A DNA stretch of 29,073 bases from Polytrichum commune (GCA_950295325.1 CATNTY010000029.1:1-29073); one strand, 5' to 3'; shown: positions 1 to 10,889, counted from the first letter of the stretch. A program made the numbers and translations. The notes: generated by a model from the letters alone, not told the origin.

Positions 1-1270
1 GTGTCCGCAATGGGGTAATGTAAATACACCAAAAATTCGGTAAAATTCAAGTCCGGCAGGATAAAGACATCATCCGGCATAATATCGTGACGGATACGTG
101 TCGTGACGGCACGACATTATGTCGGGATTACCCTCCATCACGACACAATAGACAACCCTGCCTTCTTCAATTTAATACCCCACCTAAAAACACCTTGTGT
201 TCTCATGTGTTCACACTAAATACAAGGGAGTAACCCCCTCGAGCATAACCTTTTGGCCATCATCATATCGGTGGCATCACTAATAGACATGATGGCCTAG
301 CTATTGCGCGCTATCCTTTGTTTTTATTTCCTTCATCATGGAGCAAGTGTTTTGCTAGTTGCGACTCTATTTTGTAGCTACGTTTTTAATGTATCCAAGC
401 CCTATCTCTTCTACCAAATTTTTGCCATTTTGAATCCTCATTACTATCACTTTGAACTCTTTTTGGAATCTTCACATTTTGATGATTGTTTAACTCCATT
501 TTCAAGCTCCAAATTTGTCCTTTGTTAAACAAGAACCACGTGCGTTCACAACATACTCTTAAAAACCTCCTATATACAAGTTTTATTATAATTATCATTT
601 TTTGATAAAATCAAGAAATATACATACAATTTCAATGATAAAAATACAAGTGACAATGTGTATACGTAAATAATTTCATTAATGTATAGTCATCAACATA
701 AGTATACAAATATACTTTTGAATAATAATGAACCTCTATCATATGTATAAGTTAAAACCCTAGAATTCATTAATAAAGTCATTGAAGATATTTTTCATTC
801 TCCGGATGTAATTACTAAGCATCTAAGGCTACAAGATATGTCCTAGAAGCTAATGCAGTTTCTGTTTTCAAATCTACCATCAAATGATTCATAATATTGT
901 AAGTCCACTTCTTGTTGGTTCTTTTTTGATACCAACATAAACCAATCTCCATGCTTGATCCTAGAACTTGCAACCCTTAGAACTTGCAACAATTGCCATC
1001 TCTAAATGCTTGATCCAAAATTGTTGCACACATGAGAGGTTTATTAATGATATGAAAATGATTGAGACACTTGGGAATCAACACCTTCCCAATTTTGATG
1101 CCACTCATGATCTAATGAAGGCATCAACCACCCACATCAACAACAAAGAAGCGCCACAAAGAAGCATTGGCCATTCCTCTTGCAGCCATAAGCAAGAAGT
1201 GGTCTCATTCTCAACTCAACCACCCTTTCCAAGACTCTCTACACGACTGCTAAATGAGGAGTCAATTTCC
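1..1270. other. Gene-free AT-rich stretch, possible retroelement debris
   Basis: No convincing coding region is visible. The first 300 bases differ in composition from the rest: they contain an imperfect hairpin (72-128) and a run resembling the TATA/leader part of an LTR (an AATACCCCACC-like block near 173-183, then TG-rich sequence), but I see no paired LTR. The short open frames at 304-528 and 968-1273 lack recognisable domains and have no splice-linked continuation. From 540 to 960 the sequence is simple AT-rich DNA. Confidence 0.4.
72..128. repeat. Imperfect hairpin
   Basis: Arms of about 17 bases (CCGGCATAATATCGTG-like at the left, CACGACATTATGTCGG-like at the right) pair with roughly three mismatches around a loop of about 20 bases that itself repeats CGTGACGG. 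It could be the end of a small transposon. The function is unknown. Confidence 0.45.
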
Positions 1271-1278
1271 TAACCAAT

Positions 1279-1466
1279 TGCTGATGAGAGTAGTCGACTC
1301 TTTTATCGACTACTAATGAGAGTAATCAATTGGAGAAGGTCGATTGTTATTATGGAAGTCAACTATGGAGATAAGTGCTCATGTGGAGTTGATTAAAGAG
1401 CCAACTCCTCATGTGCAGTTGACTCTGTAGTCCACTGTTCCCATACAATTGACTTTGCAATCGACT
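1279..1466. repeat. Degenerate ~30-bp minisatellite
   Basis: Three adjacent 30-base units can be read at 1377-1406, 1407-1436 and 1437-1466. Each has a TCATG/CCATA-like start, a central (A/C)(A/G)TTGA(C/T)T and a final (C/T)(C/G)(A/G)ACT. More diverged units precede them from about 1279, where GTCGACT, ATCGACT and GTCAACT recur. No reading frame is maintained across the array. Confidence 0.55.
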
Positions 1467-1894
1467 GGCATAATAGCAAATGAGTTTTTATAATGGCACT
1501 GTAAAAAAAACACCATATGATTGAGCTCCAAAATTATGAGAAAAGTGATAATGGCCTTGATTTGATTTGCTAAACAGCGATCTCATACTAATCGTGTGTT
1601 TCATATCCAAGCAGAATTGGGCTACTTTGATAAATCAACCATTGAAGACCCACCTACCTTAATATGCATATCCATACTAGTATCGAATTCTTTCGCGGCA
1701 TCTATAGTAATAACCTTTGGTGTATTTAATCTAGCTAGGTCCTTTAAAGGTCAATCCAAAAGACCGGTATGCAGGCCATGTGTCTGGCTTCTACCTAGAT
1801 GGGAACATGCAGGGATGTTGGGATCTAGACCGTTGAATTTATGGCAACCCTTTTGAGGAGATGAATGAAAAAAATTGATGCTGTATGAAGGAAA

Positions 1895-1981
1895 TTTGGG
1901 AACCGGGAACGGGAGAGTGGGGACAGAGGGGGAATTCCATTGGGAACTCTGTCCCCCACTCTCCACATTCCTGGTTCCCAA
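1895..1981. repeat. GC-richer long hairpin (foldback)
   Basis: A left arm at 1895-1928 and a right arm at 1947-1981 are near-perfect reverse complements, with only a few mismatches and indels over about 34 bases. The loop is about 18 bases. The stem is far richer in G and C than the surrounding DNA. It could be a small foldback transposon or a transcribed hairpin (miRNA-precursor-like). The open frames that cross it on both strands are a by-product of the palindrome. Confidence 0.65.
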
Positions 1982-2440
1982 CTTTCAACCTATAGATACA
2001 ATCAAGATTCAAACTTCGGTCCAAGTTAATGACATTGGTGAGTGTGCTCATGGTTAATGTAAGAAGAATCACATCAATATGTGGACAAAGACCCAAATTC
2101 AAATACACTTCAAGGACATGCACATCTATAATCTTTTTAAAGTGAGCCTCTTACATTTTAAGTGTTGAGGTTAATGGTGATTGGGAACCAAGTTGATTGA
2201 GAACAAATTTGGATGATTTCTGGGAGGCGGTCAGGATGAGACTCGAAAAGTGATTGATTTCGGGCTGCCCGGACCCCCAGAAAAGGTTGGTCGATCTCAA
2301 CCGTAACTTCGAATCGGACGGCCAGGGTCCCAAGCCCGTCCCTGCATGGAGCAGTGCCGGTGCGAACAAGGCAGCGCACGGTCCGATCTACGGCCCAGAT
2401 GGGCCGATATCCAAAGTGGCCGGTCATGGGGCGCCAAGTG
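1982..2440. other. Intergenic sequence leading into psbR-1 promoter
   Basis: No gene is recognised. Composition changes from AT-rich to GC-rich near 2260, which marks the approach to the psbR-1 promoter. The overlapping open frames here (both strands, 2151-2794) are by-products of GC-rich sequence with few stop codons. Confidence 0.4.
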
Positions 2441-2448
2441 TGCTCCTG

Positions 2449-2526
2449 GATTGGCCGCCCTACCCACGGTGACACCCGTCCCCGTGCCCGTCCGACGGTC
2501 TTTCCTGCCCGTGCGGCTATAGAAAT
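2449..2526 (+). promoter_or_regulatory. Putative psbR-1 core promoter
   Basis: An inverted CCAAT box (GATTGG, near 2449) lies about 70 bases upstream of a TATA-like CTATAGAAAT at 2517-2526. The TATA-like site is about 105 bases before the psbR start codon at 2631. Spacing and GC-rich context fit a plant core promoter, but the transcription start is inferred only. Confidence 0.35.
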
Positions 2527-2630
2527 CGCGCGCTGCACCGCCGTGTCCTAAAAGGCTTCTCGTTTGTCGTCGTCGTTGTTTTCGCTTCCATCGATCGAGT
2601 GAGTGAGTGAGTTGCATGCGATCTACAGCC

Positions 2631-4047
2631 ATGGCCGCCACCGCAGTGTCCGCGCTTACGGCCACTCCAGTTGCCGCGCCCTCAGGTCTCAAGAAATCGT
2701 CATTCTCCGGTGCGGCAGTGGAAGGTTTGCCGGTCTTGAGGATTTCGAAGGCCCCCGCGTCTCTGCAAGTGGAGGCTAGGACCAGGAAAGTCATCCCCAG
2801 GGAGCCTCTAGGTGAGAATTATGCTATGCAATGCTAATTTACACCTGCGAAGTGTCCTTGTTTCATGAAATCGACGTGTTGCTGTAGTAGCGGGGCAGTA
2901 GCGTGCCCGATCGGTGTGAATAGGTGTACATAATTGCCGTTTGATGTTGTGGAGACGTACAGATGGTACGTTTGGGATGAGAACGCGATCGTTGTTTTCG
3001 AGGAGGAGCCTGCATGGCGTCGATGAGAGTGATGTAATTTTCATCTGAAATTGGACTTTTGATGCAGGTCCTTCTGGTGACTTGAAGTTCAAGAGGGGTG
3101 TGGACGCAAGCGGCAGGGTACCGACGGTGAGTGGTCGTTGCTGCCACTTCCACTTCGATGTTGACTTCGATGGTGTAATTGTTATAGCCTGGAGAATATG
3201 CTCTAGCGGACGAACAGCCTCCACTAGTGTGAAGTTACTATGTGGACCTCTCCTTGCTGTACTTCAAAAAATAACGAGATGTCGGTTTTGTGCAGGGAAA
3301 GGGAGTTTACCAGTTCACAAAGAAGTACGGAGCTAATGTCGACGGTTACAGGTATTTCGCAGAACTGGTTTGCAGGAAGATTTGTGTTTTTTTTTCTTCC
3401 AATGGTTAATTGTTGTGGTCGGAGGTTATTATTCTGGAGTGGCGAAAATACTTAGGTGTGTAACATTCTATTGCGCAGTCCAATCTACGACAAGGAGGAG
3501 TGGTCTAAGTCCGGAGACGTTTATGCTGGAGGTAAGTCATACTCGATCATCACGGTTTCAAGTTCTAGATGTGTTGTCACATCCAGAATCAAGCCTTAGT
3601 AGCGGGGCTCAGCATTATTCATCCTCTTTACATATTGGTGCTGTAGCTATCGACTACATAACCGACCGTATAATTGGCAATGAGTTGCCATTAATGGGAC
3701 ATAATCGATCTGCTCATGGAAGTAAAGGGAAGCTTATGGATGAAGAATTCTGTGCGTGGAGAATGGCACAAGAGACTTGTTCGAAGTGCCCACGCTACTA
3801 TTTGAACGAGCGAGCTGTTATGAAATCTACTGAAATTGGCGCCTGGCTTGGAAGCGTGCGCAATTGATGAATAAGCGTACCCATGTGTTTCTTGTAATCG
3901 ATTTGTTCACTTTCTATTCATAGTGGAAGATGCTAATGATGATTCTGGTTTGCAGGTGTTCCCGGGCTTGCTATCTGGGCAGCCCTTCTCGGAGGTCTCC
4001 TTCTTGCAGGCGCTCTCCTTGTTTACAACACGAGCGCTTTGGCTTAA
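2631..4047 (+). CDS. psbR: Photosystem II 10 kDa polypeptide PsbR, copy 1
   Basis: PsbR is a thylakoid PSII subunit that helps assemble the oxygen-evolving complex (supports PsbP and PsbQ binding). Exons are 2631-2811, 3068-3126, 3296-3351, 3479-3531 and 3956-4047, all with GT-AG borders, giving 146 residues. Residues 1 to about 48 are a Ser/Ala-rich chloroplast transit peptide. The mature part carries the family hallmarks LKFKRGVDASGR, KKYGANVDGYSPIY and EEWSKSGDVYAGG. Residues about 118-140 are one membrane span, ending NTSALA. I chose the ATG at 2631 (context GCCATGG) over the in-frame ATG at 2616 because it matches the start of the second copy exactly. Intron sizes are 256, 169, 127 and 424. 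A paralogue follows in direct orientation 2.7 kb downstream. The C-terminal Gln that I recall from Arabidopsis PsbR is absent. Confidence 0.96.
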
Positions 4048-5380
4048 GACAACCTCTTAAGTTAGCTGTAACAAATCTGTACATCGATACTCACTTGAAT
4101 ATAAGACACTGACTACCACTTGTACTTATATGTCTGCGTTCATTTTGCTGCACCGCTGTTTATGAACTATTTCTCTTTTTCAAATGATTGATATTGGTTG
4201 CATGTTTGAAACGATCTCCCCTCTGAAGTGGACGATTTTTTCTGTGCATAGTTGCTTTAAGGTTGTTATCTGATTTTAGTTCTCTTTGATCTGAATCTTT
4301 CCCACAAGATTTTATTGTTGAGCAATAGATGCTTGTGAGGAAAGTAGTAAAGGCTTTTGTGACTGCTGCATCTTATCAATAGCTCGAGATGTCTACTTGT
4401 AGTGTGTACTCGGTCCAATAGAGCTGAAATTTGGTCATGTGAAAGTTAACATGTTACTTGTAAATGGAATTTTTTTCTTTGGAATATCGTAATGTTCAGA
4501 TAGGAGGCACTGAAGGTTTGGCAGTATGCTGTGTGTAGATTCTTATATTGGTGTATAGTGGGTTCTTTGCTATGCTCACATGCAGCTGTTGCAATATATT
4601 GCTGCTTGCTTTCGAGGGAGTAGAACGCAGTATCCTCGTTTAACGTTTAGTCATGCGAGTGTTGACATCAATTGACTTTGGAGAAATTTCTATTTTTAGA
4701 AAATGGTAATGACGTGGAAGATTATATGTACCGCTCTACTTAAAGATCATGCAATTGTCCAAAAAACTTGGGAAGAAATGCTCGCTAAACTTAAGCGGAA
4801 TTTAAACCACTAATGCTACTGTACGTGACACGGTGTAATACCGAAGACCTGCATAATGTCATGCTAAAAAATAAATATGTCTTAGCAATTTTTTTCCCCA
4901 CATATAGTTATTGATTTAGCTCGATTATGAAGTTTTATGAACTCTTTGCCTCTATACCTCATGAAGTGTTTAGATCTCAAAAGGCTTTTTTGACATTTCG
5001 GTCACTTCAAGAGCATATTATTCTTGCAATGTATGTTCTAGTTGACACTAGTTGAAAACATTGTAACTTCTCACACAAACCAGTGGCACTTCTTCTATTG
5101 ATCCTTGCACAGTTGTAGTCTGTCGTATTGATATTGGTGATATTTTGCCGATTAAGGTAGGTACAAACCTGTATGTGTTGGTTTTTGAGTAGTTGCAGCA
5201 GTAGCAGAAAGTCTGTATGACGTAGAACCTATCTGGTTCAACACTTTGTCGAAAAATTATTCTGCACATAGTATTCTCTTGGGTCTTAACCAATGTGAGA
5301 ACGGCACGTGGTAAACTACTTCCCACAAGAAAATGCAAAGTATTATTTGTCTTCTGGGTTTGATGTTCTATCAGGTTGTA
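4048..5380. other. psbR-1 3' flank, no gene seen
   Basis: AT-rich sequence that presumably begins with the psbR-1 3' UTR (TATAAG/GAATATAAGA near 4098). I see no conserved reading frame, RNA gene or clear repeat. The minus-strand open frame at 5048-5338 has no recognisable domain. Confidence 0.4.
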
Positions 5381-5405
5381 GGTTTGAATCTTTTTCCTCG
5401 GAAAC

Positions 5406-6399
5406 TCAATATTTCAACTTCTGCCGACTCGATATGAGGGTTCCAATTTTCTGGTTCACATCCGCATACATTGTAGGCACCCACTTGATAGTATTTGATG
5501 ATTGATGGAGGATGGGCCGATCTTCTCTCATAGTGTAGTATTTGTACAGCGAATGCAGAGCAGTGCAAGGTGAAAAATCCGCACCGAGCTTGTGCACATC
5601 GTTTTTTTCCTTCAGGAATTCAACCAGCATATGGAGGTGGAGTATTCCGCCATGACTGCCGTTTCGTAAGGCTTGTAAAATTGTTCGAATGCAGCATGCG
5701 TGATGTCCACCTCAGGGTCGACAGCCTCATCCCCGTAACAATCCAAGAGATCAGTAATGGACTGCTACAGCACCTCAAGATGTTCGGGTAGCAACGCCTT
5801 TCGATCTTTGTGAGCAATAATCACGGTCCCAATTCCAGCTTGGGAACAGGGTGGTGCGAAGCCGGAGTCGGACTCAATCATCAGGTATGTGACCAGTTGG
5901 TTGTTGTAGTGTTCATTAGCCGGATGACCCAGTGGATCTTGGAGTGAGCTCTCGAGGTATAATTGCAACGGAAGTTTAATTCTGTCAAAAACTGGGGATA
6001 GAGAACCGACATTGACTATAGGATGGTCCAACTTCGCAGTGCTTGTGTCAAAGAGATTGAAACGTCGACTCTTGCAACGCTTACTATAGTCACATCTGTA
6101 GTATGCACGGATGCATCGGATTTCTTCTCTAATTGGCACAATCTAATCACTTTGTAGTTGGGCTTCGGTGCTCTTTGCACGTTTTGGCGCGTTATTCGTC
6201 ATAGCCTGGGGTCTTCCCTCATCCTCGGAAGAGCGTGTGTGTCCGTGATCCCACTTGTTGTATTCAATCCTCGACATTCTTGTTCCTGCGAATTAATGGA
6301 GGAGATGAAAGGATTGTTGTGTACTACTAAAAATGCAAACGATCGAGTGACTGCCGCCAACAAGATCTCCGAACTATTTTGACAAAATCGCCTGCACAA
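5406..6399 (-). pseudogene. Decayed protein-coding remnant of unknown family
   Basis: The minus strand keeps protein-like composition across several adjoining frames. The longest is 6139-5765 (124 residues). It is interrupted by an in-frame TAG near 5765 and then continues as a plausible acidic segment (LLDCYGDEAVDPEVDI, FEQFYKPYETAVMAEY) down to about 5620. There a frame change leads into the 5630-5406 frame (HKLGADFSP, HSLYKYYTMRED). A further frame (6399-6199) lies upstream. I do not recognise the family. The stops and frame changes suggest a pseudogene or transposon-derived fragment, though unrecognised introns could explain some breaks. It sits between the two psbR copies. Confidence 0.35.
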
Positions 6400-6540
6400 A
6401 TGAAATGCTTTAGAACTGAGAGATTTATATATGGGAGGTTAGAAGACTGTTTATTATTCGAAGAGTTTATGGATCACGTTTAGGGTTTCTACATGGATTG
6501 AGCTCAAGATTAGGTCTCGGGTCGAATCAGGGACCACCTG

Positions 6541-6588
6541 GGATGTGTGGTCCAAGTCAGGTGACGTGTACCCGGGAGGTGGGTGACC
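6541..6588 (+). pseudogene. Orphan psbR exon 4 remnant
   Basis: This stretch reads DVWSKSGDVYPGG and continues into GTGGGTGAC. It matches psbR-2 exon 4 (DEWSKSGDVYAGG, 8164-8195) and the first bases of its intron 4 almost base for base. Exons 1-3 and 5 are not found next to it. It lies about 145 bases upstream of the psbR-2 start codon, in what should be promoter or 5' UTR. It is probably the scar of a third copy or of unequal crossing over. Confidence 0.75.
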
Positions 6589-6731
6589 TTTCCTTTCGGA
6601 TAAGGTAGCAGCCTGCCCACTCGCATTCGCCCCTCCTTTCATATTTCCTCCCCCTATCGAAGGAAGGAAGGCAACCCAATTTGTTCCCACACATCATTCT
6701 GCTCTGATCAACAATCGCAGCAACATCAGCC

Positions 6732-8738
6732 ATGGCCGCCACCACTCTGTCCGCCTCCATGGCCACCTCTGTCGTTGCTCCCTCCGTGTTGGAGAGGTCA
6801 TCCTTCTCCGGTGCTGCAGTGCAGGGCTTGCCCGTGCTCAGGACCACCCGGGGCCCATCCGCCTTGAGGATCACCGCCAACGTGAAGAAGATCAACGTCA
6901 AGGAGCCATTGGGTGACTCTCAACTCAGAATTTCTTAGAATTACTTGCAGACTTATGCATTTCCGGATGACATGGGGGACGAGTGAGTTCTGTGTTAGTC
7001 AATCGTCCAGTCGTAAGTAGACGTGAAGCCATTGGCTGAGTCTCAGCTTAGGATTCTCTGCAGACTGAATACATTTTCAGATTGTGATGGAAAGCACAAG
7101 AGTGCTTTGGGGGGGTTTGTGTTTGGGAAGTGGTCACAGCGACATGGGGGATGAGGGACTTCTGATTTAGCCATTCAGCCATGTGTTAGCTAGATGTGGA
7201 GCCAGTGGTTGGTTCTCAACCCAGGATTGTCGGCATTTTTTAAATTTCGGAGGTTCAGGGTGTCCAAATTGATGGTGACGAGAAGGACAATTGTGTTTGT
7301 AGCCATTGGGGGGTTGTGTTTGACAAATGGTGACATGGGGGAGGGGTTGATCACATCTGGCACCATCCGTCAGCATCTCCGGCTGTAATAGTGTGAAAAG
7401 TGGTGGGCCAACATCTATTCCTCAAACACAATCCTCAGCAATTTCACGGACGGAAAGTCTGGCGTGATCTGGGCTTGAGTCTGAATGTCAAAAGTCTTGG
7501 TTCTTCACTTTGTGAAACGGAGTGTGGTAGTAACTGTGGTTTTTGGGAATGTGGGAATTGCAGGCCCATCAGGTGATCTCAAGTTCAAGAAAGGTGTCGA
7601 CGCCCAAGGAAGGAAGCCCACTGTGAGTGCCATTGACACATGTCAAGAATTTGAGTCTTCGATAAGATTAAACGTAGGATGTGATGAATTCTGGACATGG
7701 ACTCGTTACGTCGCCATACCCTGTGGTCTGGAATGCTTACAGTTGAATGTTAGTGCCTGCAGAGAAAGTGGCATCTCTGAACATTTTTAGAGTGTTGAAG
7801 ACAAAGTTGGGAATGTAATGACTTCTGGACATGATCTTGTTATGCCCCCTTATCACGTGTTTTGGAATGCTTACATGGGTTCATTGTTTGGCCTGCAGGG
7901 TAAGGGAGTGTACCAGTACACCAAGAAGTATGGTGCTAACGTCGATGGCTACAGGTACTTTTCCTCCTGGCTACATAGTCGTGCGAAATTGGGCTAGTTT
8001 CATTGTGCCTTTCTCCTGATCATTTGTTTACTTCTACAAATTTGATCCGAGGCGCACAAGATTTGTGGCGCGGATTTCCAAATTGGGTCCTTGAAATATC
8101 ACGTACTGGCGCTTAGTTCCTCAACTTTCTATCTTCTTGCAGCCCAATCTACGCCAGGGATGAGTGGTCCAAATCAGGAGACGTGTACGCAGGAGGTGGG
8201 TGACATTATTCTTCACTTCTTCCCTGGTCCACATACAGGCTCAATCAGATATAAAATTAGAGCTGAATCTTTGAAGTTTTTATGGCAAAGTCATCGTCAG
8301 AAACTACACTAAATATTGTATTTAGTGTTATTTACCATTTTGAGTTACACAAAGCTAAATCTTACTACACATGTAATTTGTACCAAGTAAAGATGTTAAT
8401 TTGCCATAATATCCAACCAACCAATTTGACCTTTGTTGATTAAAAATGAGATATATAGTTTTAACATTGCAGAATTTATTGTGTAGTGGAAGAATTTGTG
8501 TCTGTTAGTTAAGATAAGCAGATCGCATATGAGTGGCTCAGAGTCCAGAACCATTAACTTTTTCCTGTCCTTTTTTGAGGGGTCACGAGTCACTGTTGAC
8601 TTATCCTTTTTTCTATTGCTGATTTGTGTTCTATCTCGTATGACAGGAGTTCCCGGGCTTGCCATCTGGGCCACCTTGCTTGGAGGTATTCTTCTTGCCG
8701 GTGCCTTCCTCGTCTACAGCACCAGTGCCTTGGCTTAA
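6732..8738 (+). CDS. psbR: Photosystem II 10 kDa polypeptide PsbR, copy 2
   Basis: Tandem paralogue of the first psbR gene, with the same role at the PSII oxygen-evolving side. Exons are 6732-6912, 7564-7622, 7899-7954, 8143-8195 and 8647-8738. Lengths and phases match copy 1 exactly and give 146 residues. The transit peptide (residues 1 to about 48) has diverged most. By my count 11 of the 86 residues from exon 2 onward differ (for example KKGVDAQGRKPT, IYARDEWSKSGDVYAGG and a terminal span ending YSTSALA). The start ATG is in a GCCATGG context. Introns are 651, 276, 188 and 451 bases, longer than in copy 1. Intron 1 contains degenerate copies of the exon 1 end, and intron 4 carries a short palindrome. 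No disabling change is visible, so both copies look functional. Confidence 0.96.
6894..7455 (+). repeat. Tandem degenerate repeats in psbR-2 intron 1
   Basis: Three related blocks begin at about 6894 (the true exon 1 end), 7019 and 7193. Each opens with a version of GGAGCCATTGGGTGACTCTC and continues with a CTCAG/CCCAGGATT-like run. Blocks 2 and 3 also share a G-run followed by TTGTGTTTG, and all three contain GACATGGGGGA. In blocks 2 and 3 the splice donor GT is lost (GGCTGA, GGTTGG). The tail of block 3 (about 7338-7455) has a second, inverted copy at about 21540-21650. Confidence 0.65.
8306..8328. repeat. Perfect 10-bp palindrome, family member 1
   Basis: ACACTAAATA, a 3-base loop, then TATTTAGTGT, within psbR-2 intron 4. 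The same arms with a different 3-base loop recur at 15531-15553, and a near match lies at 15195-15217. Confidence 0.7.
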
Positions 8739-9735
8739 GTGGACTTCATAGCTTTGACATTAGCAATTTTCATTGTAATATTGATTGAAGATTCAATTAT
8801 TTAAATTGACGATTTATTGTTTTCTTCAGTACAATGCCTATCCACCTTTATACAGTTCTCTGCAAAATGCAGTACAGTTATAGGTGCAGCAAAGTGTTTG
8901 TGCTTGATAAATGAGCCACAATGTGCACTGAAGCCTCATGTATCAGTATCTGCATATAATACTAAGTGTTACAATGTTTATATGTTGAACAGTCTTCCAG
9001 TGGATATCTTCATTACTAACATGCTTCTTTGGGTTATTGAGCGGCCAAATCGCATGTAAAATTAGACCATTTCATTGATAGTGTTGTATGGTACTGCAGC
9101 TGTTAGCATTTCATTTAGCACTCAGACATATCTAGTATGGTAGAGATGGAAAACCATGAAAATAAGCTGATTTGGCCAGAAAGAGAAACTTCAAATTTGT
9201 CCTACATTTTTCAGAGATGCATGAGAGATAACATGAAATGTTAGAGGAATGTAAGTTGTTTCACAATATCACACCCTGTAAACAACTAGTTAGGGACCAA
9301 AACTCATACTTATAAAATAGTGGCCCCTTAATTTGAGCATCAAAATATCGTGTCTTGCTCACAACTACACACCAAATGGTGGATTCACTGGCTTTCAAAA
9401 GTGATTCCAAGCAATGTAAAACATGATCTAGCTGGAGAATCACTACATCCAGCCTCTCATTGCATCTTTTTCAAGCCATCACTTTTGCAACATTTTAGAT
9501 TTACACATGAATCAATCTACTTGTAGTCTAGTGTTCTAGTACTAGTCATTCATCATCTTTTGTTTCCTACACGTCTTTAAATCACAAATGTTATCTACCT
9601 CTTTTGAAATTTTGTGGACTCTAAATGAATACTTCACGTTGGGCTCTCTTTAATCGTGGATGGTGACCCAATCACAAATGTGTTCTTCTTTGTAGGTTCG
9701 TTTGCATTGCACCCACTAATTGCCAATATGATTCC
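8739..9735. other. psbR-2 3' flank, no gene seen
   Basis: AT-rich downstream sequence with TTGTAATATTGATTG-type 3' UTR composition at its start. No reading frame with a recognisable domain and no clear repeat was found. Confidence 0.4.
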
Positions 9736-9739
9736 AATT

Positions 9740-10095
9740 CAAGGGTTGGATGCTATTGCTTTAGCAAGGTGAGTTATTGTTGTTGTTGCTTGGTTTAGGG
9801 GATGGCTACCTAACGTAAAGGGGTCAACTTTGTACACTCAGTCTCTTGGGTTTCACATTTGTTTAGGAAAAGAAATGCTTTTGATTGAGGGTTGGGTATG
9901 TCACTGGTTGGTATTGATTAACGTTGTTTCTCACCGCGGTTTAGGCTAGGGCTTGTTAGGTTGATGTTGTCGGTTTTTGGGTCGGATGTTGTTAGTTCAG
10001 CAAGACAGGATGCTATATATTGGTTTAAGGGTCAAATGCTACTGGTTTAGCATGTTCATTCATTTCTATTGTTGCTTGGTTTAGGGTTTTCAAAC
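9740..10095. repeat. Degenerate TTGCTTGGTTTAGGG-type repeats
   Basis: The motif TTGTTGCTTGGTTTAGGG occurs near 9782 and again near 10072. Between them are related runs with GGATGCTAT followed by GGTTTA or TTTAGCA (near 9748, 10008 and 10036). The cluster sits directly upstream of the transposase remnant and may be a subterminal region of that element. Confidence 0.4.
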
Positions 10096-10889
10096 AACCC
10101 AGAACTACCATCAACACAAAATCTTGAGGCCCATATCTAACGGTTTTTTTTTGCATACCTTTCTTATCAAATTACTCATTGAATATCAAGGTGTGGAGGA
10201 CATTTGAGAGGTGTTGAGGTGGGCAATGTGGATGGTATATGTTTTGAACGTTTGGTTAAAGAACTTAGAAAAATGGCAACTGGACATATTAGCAACTAGA
10301 TGCAGGCTTCTTGCAATTGATGATGGGGCTCCAATAAAAACAGTGGCACAAATTTATGGAATATCCACCATGTCTTTGTGGGACCGTCTTCTAGGGAAAA
10401 CTATGGGTAGAAAACGTGACAAGTCAGGGGTGCCTTCATATGAAGAGGAGAAAGAACTTGTAATTAGATTCTCAAAACGTAGAGACTAGGCCATCCAATT
10501 AAATTGAGTCAATGTTGTTTAAAGGTGGCTGAGATCACCCATGACCATGACATTCCTTTTACAATACGCAATCCTGGACCGGAGTGAGTAAAGTGGTCCA
10601 AAATTAGAAACCCCAACTTGACACTTAAATTGGCACATAGTTTGATCAAGGGAGGGTGAAGGGCTTATGCACTGAGAATGATGCATCTTTATATGATAAT
10701 TTATGATATATGTACTCTAGGAACAATTACCTAGACACTCAGAGTTGGATATATAATGAGTCTGGACCCCAAGCAAGGCAAAATGGCAGTGGCCACGTTT
10801 TGGCCATGAGGGGGATATGGAGCATCCATATTGCCATGCCTGACGAGAGAGAATGGTACAGATCTTGGACAACTACCAAAATAACTATA

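Noticed and set aside
968-1273. 101-residue plus-strand frame
   Set aside because: No recognisable domain, no splice-linked partner, and it ends at the minisatellite. A chance frame or old transposon debris is more likely.
2616-2630. Upstream in-frame ATG of psbR-1
   Set aside because: It adds five residues not shared with copy 2. The ATG at 2631 has better context and equal exon length.
2158-2837. Overlapping long frames on the minus strand opposite the psbR-1 promoter and exon 1
   Set aside because: GC-rich sequence has few stops. The peptides are Arg-rich, of low plausibility, and are shadows of psbR exon 1.
3370-3867. 165-residue plus-strand frame
   Set aside because: It runs through psbR-1 introns and exon 4 in a different frame and has no domain.
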